In this document: positions 25,275 through 32,700 of the stretch, piece after piece
Layout of the letters: every line of letters starts with the position of its first letter
Position numbering within the stretch: position 1 is the first letter of the stretch
DNA from: JAKVBH01 sp049800955
GTDB taxonomy: Bacteria > Pseudomonadota > Alphaproteobacteria > Rhodobacterales > Rhodobacteraceae
NCBI RefSeq assembly: GCF_049800955.1
Contig: NZ_JBNAGA010000001.1
Span: 1,488,001-1,552,000, forward strand
DNA: 64,000 nucleotides
Reading direction: 5' to 3'
Made by a program: the position numbers and the translations under genes
Notes under the pieces: generated by a model
Databases searched by the model: none
What the model saw: the letters and a program-made list of their open reading frames with translations, nothing else
What the model was told of the DNA's origin: nothing

Positions 25275-26837
25275 TTACTCCCATTCAATAGTGCCGGGCG
25301 GCTTGGATGTAATGTCATAGGTCACGCGATTGATCCCGCGCACCTCGTTGATGATCCGGGTCGCCGTCTCGCCGAGGAACTCATGGCTGAACGGATAATA
25401 ATCCGCAGTCATCCCATCAACGGAAGTGACAGCGCGCAGGGCACAGGCGTAATCATAGGTCCGCCCATCGCCCATAACGCCCACGGTCCGCACCGGGAGA
25501 ATCGCGACAAAGGCCTGCCAGATCTCGTCATAGAGCCCGTGCTTGCGGATCTGATCGATATAGACGGCATCCGCTTTGCGCAGAATGTCGAGCTTTTCCC
25601 GTGTGATCTCCCCGGGGCAGCGGATGGCCAGACCGGGGCCGGGGAAGGGGTGACGTCCGATAAAGCTTTGCGGCAGGCCCAATTCACGCCCCAGCGCGCG
25701 AACCTCATCCTTGAAGAGCTCCCGCAGCGGTTCCACGAGCTTCAGCCCCATCTTTTCGGGCAGGCCGCCCACGTTGTGATGCGACTTGATGGTGACGGAT
25801 GGTCCGCCGGAAAAACTCACGGACTCGATGACATCAGGGTAGAGCGTCCCCTGCGCCAGAAATTCTGCGCCATCAATCTCATTGGCATGTTTCTGGAAGA
25901 CATCGATGAACAGCTTGCCAATGATTTTGCGCTTCGTTTCCGGATCAGATTGCCCATCCAGCGCGCCGAGGAACAATTCCTGTTCATCGGCATGGATGAG
26001 CGACATGTTGTAATTGTCCCGGAACATCGTAACGACTTCTTCGGCTTCGCCTTGCCGCAACAGACCGTGATCCACGAAGACACAGGTCAGTTGATCGCCA
26101 ATCGCCTCGTGGATCAAAACAGCGGCCACAGAGCTGTCGACCCCACCGGACAATCCGCAAATCACGCGTTTGTCGCCCACTTGATGCCGGATCTTGCGGA
26201 TCGCTTCCTCGCGGTACGCCCCCATCGTCCAATCGCCGGAGAAACCAGCGAGGCGCACAAAATTCTCGTAAAGCTTGGCGCCATTGGGCGTATGGTGCAC
26301 TTCGGGGTGAAACTGCACCGCATAGAAATTTCGCGCAGGATCTCCCGTGATGGCAAAAGGCGCGCCGGGGGAGGTGCCGTAGACCTGAAATCCCGGTGCC
26401 AGTTCCGCGACGTGATCACCGTGGCTCATCCAGACCTGTTCACGGCCCTCGGCAAACCATCCCTCCAGCAAAGGCAATGGCGCGCCCGGCTCGACATAGG
26501 CCCGTCCGAACTCGGCAGTGCCTTCGCCTGTGACAACCTTGCCGCCAAGCTGCGTCATCATCACCTGCTGACCGTAACAGATCCCCAGGATCGGCAGGCC
26601 CATCTCGAAAATTTCTTGCGGCGCGCGCGGACTGCCGTCGCGGGTCACGCTGTCGGGCCCTCCCGAGAAGATCACCGCGCGGGGCGCCATCTCTCGCACG
26701 AACTGAGCCGTGACGCTCTGGTAGGGGTGGATTTCGCAATAGACATTCAGCTCCCGCAGGCGCCGCGCAATGAGCTGCGTCACCTGGCTGCCGAAGTCGA
26801 TAATAAGGAGGCGGTCATGGGTGTGGGCATCGGTCAT
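25275..26837 (-). CDS. guaA: GMP synthase (glutamine-hydrolysing)
   Basis: 520 residues from the ATG at 26837. The N-terminal class-I glutamine amidotransferase has nucleophile Cys in GICYGQQ and the His/Glu pair in QFHPEVHHT. The ATP-pyrophosphatase loop GLSGGVDSSV is at about residue 235. The C-terminal dimerisation domain ends in the typical DITSKPPGTIEWE. It converts XMP to GMP. The frame stays open 370 bases upstream, but MTDAHTHDRLLIIDFGSQ is the family start. Confidence 0.97.
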   Translation of the reverse strand: MTDAHTHDRLLIIDFGSQVTQLIARRLRELNVYCEIHPYQSVTAQFVREMAPRAVIFSGGPDSVTRDGSPRAPQEIFEMGLPILGICYGQQVMMTQLGGKVVTGEGTAEFGRAYVEPGAPLPLLEGWFAEGREQVWMSHGDHVAELAPGFQVYGTSPGAPFAITGDPARNFYAVQFHPEVHHTPNGAKLYENFVRLAGFSGDWTMGAYREEAIRKIRHQVGDKRVICGLSGGVDSSVAAVLIHEAIGDQLTCVFVDHGLLRQGEAEEVVTMFRDNYNMSLIHADEQELFLGALDGQSDPETKRKIIGKLFIDVFQKHANEIDGAEFLAQGTLYPDVIESVSFSGGPSVTIKSHHNVGGLPEKMGLKLVEPLRELFKDEVRALGRELGLPQSFIGRHPFPGPGLAIRCPGEITREKLDILRKADAVYIDQIRKHGLYDEIWQAFVAILPVRTVGVMGDGRTYDYACALRAVTSVDGMTADYYPFSHEFLGETATRIINEVRGINRVTYDITSKPPGTIEWE

Positions 26838-26885
26838 GAGGCCTGATAGGCAGGGCGTCAACGAGATGCAAGAGAAGGGGGCGAC

Positions 26886-27233
26886 ATGCCACGTATGCTC
26901 ACGGAATTTGGCATGGGCACATCGCTGCGCCGTGCTGATTACACCGAGGCTGCGGCCCGCGGTCTGCGCGCCGCGCTTTGGTCCAATTCGATCAACGCCG
27001 CAGAGCTGATGGGGTTTGCGAAAACCGACATGATCCTTAAGGTCGATGTGGGCGTTCAAAACCCCGATGCCGTTGATATCGAGGCGCTCATGGCGATCTT
27101 TCCCTATGGCACTCCCGAGATCACAGTGCGGCTGGGCGGGCTGGATGTGCCCCGGCCGGAAGGAACAGGCAACCCGACACTGATGGCGGCTGTGGCCATA
27201 TCTGTCCACTTCGACATGGAGCGCGCGACATGA
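26886..27233 (+). CDS. Lin0512-family conserved hypothetical protein (copy 1)
   Basis: 115 residues starting MPRMLTEFGMGTSLRRADY, with KVDVGVQNPDAVDIEALM and a Gly-rich RLGGLDVPRPEGTGNP. This is the pattern of the Lin0512 family, small alpha/beta proteins of unknown function. The next gene is a diverged paralogue, joined by an ATGA overlap, so the pair is probably co-translated and may form a hetero-oligomer. Divergent from guaA (48-base gap). Confidence 0.8.
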   Translation: MPRMLTEFGMGTSLRRADYTEAAARGLRAALWSNSINAAELMGFAKTDMILKVDVGVQNPDAVDIEALMAIFPYGTPEITVRLGGLDVPRPEGTGNPTLMAAVAISVHFDMERAT

Positions 27234-27589
27234 GCGAACAGCGTTTGATCATCCAGATGGCACAAGCCACAGATGCCACCGGCGATATGCAGCGCGCGGC
27301 GGTGCGGGCTGTGAAACGCGCGCTCAGCCAGGCGGACATCGCCGCGCCCGAGACACTTGGCCTTACTTCCGATGCGGTGCGGGTATGCATCAACCTCGGC
27401 GTGCCGGAGCCTGCGGCAGTCGATGCCGAGGCTTTGGTGGCGCTCAACAAACTGGGGCAGACGGATATCCGGATTACTCCGGGCGGATTGAAAGTCCAAG
27501 ATTCGGAGACGGGCGCGGTCCAGATTGCCGCAACGGCTGCTGTCGAGGTCTTTTTGCCCATTCAGACGGGATGGCGGATCAAATCCTAG
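27230..27589 (+). CDS. Lin0512-family conserved hypothetical protein (copy 2)
   Basis: 119 residues, MSEQRLIIQMAQATDATGDM onward. Alignment by eye with copy 1 shows the same order of blocks: RAAVRAVKRAL, RVCINLGVPEPAAVDAEALV, GQTDIRITPGGLKV, then IAATAAVEVFLPI. Function unknown. It overlaps copy 1 by 4 bases and its end overlaps the convergent dsbB by 4 bases. Confidence 0.78.
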   Translation: MSEQRLIIQMAQATDATGDMQRAAVRAVKRALSQADIAAPETLGLTSDAVRVCINLGVPEPAAVDAEALVALNKLGQTDIRITPGGLKVQDSETGAVQIAATAAVEVFLPIQTGWRIKS

Positions 27590-28053
27590 GCGTTTTTGCG
27601 CAAAGCCATGATCCAAACGCCCATCAGCGCCAGTGAGGCGAGCGCGTTCCAATTGGCCATGGTCAAGCCAAACAGGAACGGGGTCAGCGTATCGCACAAG
27701 ACAAGCGCCGGGGCATCGGACGCGCCGGGCAGCAGAGCATTGCCCGACAAGCCCGAGAGCTGATCTGCGCCGGACGAACACGACGCGGGCCCGTCCCAGA
27801 GCTTGCGTTCAACGCCTGAATGGAAGATCGCCAGACCTGTGGTTGTGGCGGCGGAGATCGCCCCGCCAAGAGCGATAAGCCGCGTCGGCAAAACAGCCCC
27901 GATCGCGCCGAAGGCAACCGCCGCTGCATGGGGCCAGCGCTGCCACAGGCACATCGCGCAGGGCGCCCAACCCAAGGCTTGAAAGAAGAAAGCGGCCAGT
28001 AACAAGGCGAGTGAGCCGCCTGCCGCTGCTAGAATGTATGTCCGACGCGTCAC
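27586..28053 (-). CDS. dsbB: Disulfide bond formation protein DsbB
   Basis: 155 residues from a GTG start (GAGGGC upstream), with four membrane segments. The first periplasmic redox pair is Cys32-Cys35 in WAPCAMCLWQRWPH and the second pair is Cys92 and Cys120 (GPASCSSG and LVLCDTL). DsbB reoxidises DsbA using quinone in the inner membrane. No dsbA is seen in the window. Confidence 0.9.
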   Translation of the reverse strand: MTRRTYILAAAGGSLALLLAAFFFQALGWAPCAMCLWQRWPHAAAVAFGAIGAVLPTRLIALGGAISAATTTGLAIFHSGVERKLWDGPASCSSGADQLSGLSGNALLPGASDAPALVLCDTLTPFLFGLTMANWNALASLALMGVWIMALRKNA

Positions 28054-28147
28054 AATGCCCTCACAAATATCGGTCGCGGCAGGCTTAATGCGGGGAGGGC
28101 AGAGAGCGCAAGACAGCTTGCGGCGCCTTGGCTGAAACGTGAACTGA

Positions 28148-28762
28148 CTACAGGCCGATCCATCCTTTGATCAGGCTGGCTAAAGTGGCGCCTGCGAAGA
28201 TTAGAGTGGCGATCCAGGTTGTGCCGATCAACGCGCCGAGGATGACCAACACACCGTCGCGCTGCAACAGGCCCATCGATACTATGACCACGGCAAAGCC
28301 GGGCACTGTATTGGTCCCGGGCAAGGGCACGAGAATGGACGCGCTGAAGGCCACCAGCGCGAGCCCCACAAGCCGTTCCATGGGCGGACGGGTCAATGCG
28401 CTCAGGCGAGGGCGGCTGACAGCCTCGATCCGGCGCAGCCAAGGGCGCGCGCGGTTTGCAAGTGAGGTCAGGCCGGATGTTGCGATGGTCCGCGTCCCAA
28501 GCTTCTGCGGCAGCCACGGCGTGCGTCGCCCAATCAGGATTTGCGCCGCGATAAACATGAGCGGCAACGCGACCACCTGAGGAATCCCATAGAGGAACGG
28601 AATGCAACAGGGCAGGGCGAGAATCAGAAGGAATAACCCAAAGGCACGCTCATGCAGTTGGGCCAGAACCCAGGCGAGAGAAACGGCCTCGCCTTCGGCA
28701 TCGGCTGCCAGTTGATCAAGCCGCTCCGAGATTGCCACATCCTCTGGCTGTTGTGCTGTCAT
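28148..28762 (-). CDS. Exopolysaccharide synthesis ExoD-family membrane protein
   Basis: 204 residues from the ATG at 28762, with AGGAGA upstream. The ExoD pattern is ISERLDQLAADAEGE at the N-terminus, LHERAFGLFLLILALPCCIPF, LPLMFIAAQILIGRRTPWLP, and a late pair of helices (SILVPLPGTNTVPGFAVV, then ALIGTTWIATLIF). ExoD affects exopolysaccharide production and alkaline tolerance in rhizobia; the mechanism is unknown. The apparent frame reaches 29257, but only because of the non-coding stretch upstream. Confidence 0.85.
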   Translation of the reverse strand: MTAQQPEDVAISERLDQLAADAEGEAVSLAWVLAQLHERAFGLFLLILALPCCIPFLYGIPQVVALPLMFIAAQILIGRRTPWLPQKLGTRTIATSGLTSLANRARPWLRRIEAVSRPRLSALTRPPMERLVGLALVAFSASILVPLPGTNTVPGFAVVIVSMGLLQRDGVLVILGALIGTTWIATLIFAGATLASLIKGWIGL

Positions 28763-28874
28763 TGGGCTCTCCTGACGGGTCATTTTTGGCTCAGGCCACC
28801 GCTGAAGAAGGCGGGGCGGACGCTCGCGCGTATCACGAAGGGATGGATCATGTGAATACGAGTGCGTCAAGCGC

Positions 28875-28903
28875 TTGCGGCCCGCGCGCGGCTCGGGTAG
28901 GAC
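28875..28903 (+). promoter_or_regulatory. Promoter of tRNA-Leu
   Basis: TTGCGG (28875-28880), a 17-base spacer, then TAGGAC (28898-28903), 8 bases before the first tRNA nucleotide. Confidence 0.5.
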
Positions 28904-28911
28904 AGCGCTGT

Positions 28912-28997
28912 GCCCAAGTGGCGGAATGGTAGACGCAGGGGATTCAAAATCCCCCGCCTTCACGGGCGTGCGAGTTCGAGTCTCGCCTTGGGCACCA
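28912..28997 (+). tRNA. tRNA-Leu (anticodon CAA)
   Basis: 86 bases. The acceptor GCCCAAG (28912-28918) pairs with CTTGGGC (28987-28993), then A and encoded CCA. The anticodon stem GGGGA/TCCCC encloses the loop TTCAAAA with anticodon CAA, reading UUG. A long variable arm (GCCTTCACGGGCGT) and the T-loop TTCGAGT are present, as in class II tRNAs. Confidence 0.96.
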
Positions 28998-29739
28998 ATT
29001 ACGCGAAAGAAACCTCCTGATATTTTGGTCGTTTGCACCCGTGCGCCAGCCGGAGCGCCGATGGCCACATGAGGCGGGTTTACCTCTAATTGTTGGCGCT
29101 TTCTGTGCTGCCGGAGTGCGGTTGATTCGCGGCGTTCAGCTCTAGAGTGCTGACAATCGGCATTTTTCGCGGCCGATTGGTTCCAGAATGACGACCAATA
29201 TTGCCGCATTTCATTGTGAATTGCGACGCAACTATGGCGCGTATCCGGCGGCCGCATTTACCAACCCGATGACAGAACGCCCCATTTTGACACCACTCCA
29301 ACATGCCTGAAGTTGCAAAAAGCGATATATATACAGTTACTTACAGCCAAACCGCTGCTGCGGTGAGCCCATATTTCGACGCGCCACAATTCAACGTTAA
29401 GGTTAATGGCCCGCCACGGGGCTGCCGCAATGAAAACCGTTTTTCGAAAAATTTATGCTTCCAAGCGTACCGCCTTGCTCGTAATTTCCACTCACCCGAC
29501 TGGGGGGTAAAGTCTGCTGGCCATGGGGCGGCCACCAAACGTCATGCTTCTGCTGTGCAGAAAGTGTGTGGGATGACGGTCCAGGCCGTCTGGCGCGGTG
29601 TCGCTCATGCCCCCTCCCTTTGGGGGCACCTGCCTCTTTTTGCCCGACACAAGTGTGACACGTCGTTGATGAAGCCGAAAGGCCGCCACCAAACCGTGGT
29701 GCCCCGGGGAGATCCCCGCGTTTGTAAGAGGGTTTGAAC
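28998..29739 (+). other. 742-base non-coding stretch upstream of the first RTX gene
   Basis: No convincing gene. It contains an inverted repeat CAATCGGC / GCCGATTG (29154-29161 with 29172-29179). It also has the 12-base palindrome TTTTTCGAAAAA (29440-29451), a GCCCCC/GGGGGC hairpin (29609-29614 with 29622-29627) followed by a T run, and the leader hairpin of the RTX gene (29705-29718). Base composition is more AT-rich around 29310-29470 than in flanking genes, suggesting a promoter region with upstream regulatory sites. A 144-codon open frame here (29303-29737) lacks a ribosome site and recognisable protein features. Confidence 0.6.
29705..29732 (+). promoter_or_regulatory. Leader hairpin and ribosome site of the first RTX gene
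   Basis: CGGGG/CCCCG stem (29705-29709 with 29714-29718), loop AGAT, then TTTGTAAGAGGG with the ribosome site AAGAGGG 7 bases before the ATG at 29740. The second RTX gene has the same arrangement: hairpin, then TGTAAGAGG, then ATGCCT. Confidence 0.55.
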
Positions 29740-32700
29740 ATGCCTGTTTTGTTTTTGAACTGGGCGGCGCTTGCGCCAAACGGGACGGTCATATCGGGCA
29801 CTCCGTTGTTTGATACAGGCGGCGTCAATGTGGGCGTGACGGTAGATGGCGTAACCGAGGGCGACATTGGCACGATCAGCAACGTCCGGGCCCATGTCGA
29901 TGAAGACGAACCCTTCGCCATCAATTCGCACCTCAAACTCTTCGGGGATGGCGACGATCCTTCGGGGGCGGGCAACGTCTCAACGACAACGTTTGATTTC
30001 TCTGCCTCCGACGATGCGTTCAGCGATCAGGTGCAGAACGTGTCTTTCCGCATTGGCGATATCGATGGCGCCGCAGTCGATGATTTTGACGGTGGCCCGG
30101 CGACCCCGTTTCAGGACATCGTGTCGATCCGGGCCTTTGATGCCGACGGCAATCCCATCCCGGTGACGCTGAGCGTTGGTGACGATATTTCTCTGGTCGG
30201 CAATACAGCGACCGGGCTGGATGATGGCACGTATACGGATGCCGCGCATTCCATGCTTGTGGAGATTGCAGGCCCCGTCGCGCGGATTGAAATCGATTAT
30301 GACAACGGTGCCGAAGGCGTTCAGGCCGTCACTGTGTCAGATGTCTACTTCGAGACGATCGATGCCGGCGTTCCTGACGCGGTGGATGATGTCGCGACAA
30401 CGGGCGAGGGCGATCCGGTTGTGATCGCCGTCCTCGACAATGACAGTGATCCGCAAGATGATCCGCTGAGCGTCACCAGTACATCGACACCGCCCAACGG
30501 GACGGCTGTCATCAATCCCGATGGCACCATCACCTACACGCCCAACGATGGCTTCACCGGCGAAGACAGCTTCAGCTACACAATTGACGATGGCAATGGC
30601 GGTTCTGACACCGCAATTGTCACGGTCACGGTGACAGACGATGGCAATGCGGCGCCTGTCGCGACGGATGATACGGCCAGCACGGGGGTCAATACGTCGA
30701 CAGTCATACCTGTTCTCGATAACGATGATGATCCTGACGGCGATGAGCTGACCGTCATCGATGCCTCTGATCCGCCCAACGGCACTGTGGTGATCAATCC
30801 GGACGGGACGTTGTCCTACACCCCTGACGATGGGTTCGAAGGACAGGATACGATCACCTACACGATCAGCGACGGTAATGGCGGCACGGATACCGCTGAG
30901 GTCATTGTGACCGTGGGCAACCCGGACAATACGGCCCCCGACGCGGTGGATGATGAAACAACGACGGCTTTCAATACGGTCGTTACGTTCCCCGTTTTGG
31001 GCAATGATAGCGATCCCGATGGCGATCCCCTCACCGTGACAGCTATCTCGGATCCGGCCAATGGCCTTGCGGCGATCAATCCCGATGGGACCATTTCCTA
31101 CCTGCCAAATGACGGCTTCGTCGGGGAAGATACCATCACCTACACGATCAGTGACGGCAATGGCGGCACCGACACGGCGGAACTCGTGGTCACCGTATCG
31201 CCTCCGGGCAATTCAGCGCCCGATGCAGTTGACGACGCGACGACGACAGCCATCGATACCGCAACAACCTTTGCTGTGCTCGATAATGACAGCGATCCTG
31301 AAGATGATCCCTTGGAAGTCGTCGCGACCAGCGATCCCGCCAATGGTACAGCCGTGATCAACGCAGACGGCACCATCACCTACACGCCCGATGCAGGCTT
31401 TACAGGCGAGGATACCGTTACCTACACGATCAGCGACGGCAACGGCGGCACCGATACGGCCGATCTCGTCATAACAGTGACCGATGGCAGCAATACGCCG
31501 CCCGTCGCCGTGGATGATACCGCCCAGGCCTTGCCGGAAGAGGAAATTGTGATCCCCGTTCTGGGTAATGACAGCGATGCCGATGGCGATCCGATCCGCG
31601 TGATCGCGGTTCAGGATCCGCCCAACGGCACGGCGTTCATTTCAGATGACGGCACAACGATCACCTATATCCCGGATCCCGATTTTGAGGGCACCGATAC
31701 CTTTACCTACACCATTGAAGACCCAAGTGGCGCGGTATCCACAGCAACTGTTACGGTCGAAGTGGGTCAGGGCCGGATCGATACCGACATTTTGCCCGTC
31801 TCCCCGGACCTCCAGCCGCTTGATCCCTTCGATGGCCTCGATGAGGACGAAGACCCCGATGACGACCGCGATAGCGTTGATGGCACGGGCGGCGCGGATT
31901 TCATCCAGACGGGAGACGACGCCGACACGATCATTGGCTTTGGTGGCGATGACACAATCCTGTCGGGCATTGATGACGATGTGGTCGAAGGCCGTCAGGG
32001 CAATGATCTCATCATCGACGTTCAGGGCGCTGACACAATCGACGGCGGCGCGGGCAATGACACGATCAATGCCGGGATCGACACATTCTCCGATTACGCA
32101 GGCGATGACACGTTCTTTGGCCCCGGTGCTCTGGGCGATGTCCTGGGCTTCGACCGCGATCCCAATCAGGACGACGGGCGCGATTCCATCCTCGGCGGGA
32201 CAGGCGATGACCTGATCTTCACCGGCGATGACCGCGACACGATTGACGCGGGCGCCGACAATGACACGGTCAATGCAGGTATTGACGACGATTCCGTTTT
32301 TGGCGCGAGCGGCGATGACGAGCTCATCGGCGGCCATGGCTCAGACACCATCGACGGCGGTCAGGGCGATGACCTCATTGATGCAAGCAATGTCGAAGCT
32401 CTTGAAATCATTGATGACAACGGCGCTGACAGCGATCTCGTCCCCGAAAATGATCGCGACAGCGTGATCGGCGGGATCGGGAATGACACGATCTTCACCG
32501 GCGATGATGCGGACACGATCGAAGGCAATGGCGGCAACGACAATATCTTCTCGGGCATTGATGACGACTCCGTGCTTGGCCAGGGTGGTGCGGACACGAT
32601 CATTGCCGGGCAAGGCTCTGACTTTGTGGATGGCGGCGCCGAAGGCGACACAATCGACACGCGCAACCTGCTGAGCCGCGAAATCATCGACGCCACGGAC

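Noticed and set aside
25062..26846. 594-codon open frame antisense to guaA and the YrbL-like gene
   Set aside because: It runs opposite to well-supported genes; the translation has no recognisable domain and looks like a GC-rich shadow frame.
28763..29257. N-terminal extension of the ExoD-like protein up to 29257
   Set aside because: It would read through the tRNA-Leu gene on the opposite strand; the ATG at 28762 has a good ribosome site and fits the family start.
29303..29737. 144-codon frame upstream of the first RTX gene
   Set aside because: No ribosome site, no domain, unlike codon use, and it overlaps the hairpins and ribosome site of the RTX gene.
28912..29740. Genomic island boundary at tRNA-Leu
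   Set aside because: There is no integrase and no duplicated tRNA 3' end visible near 41.3 kb; the idea is left only as a test in the findings.
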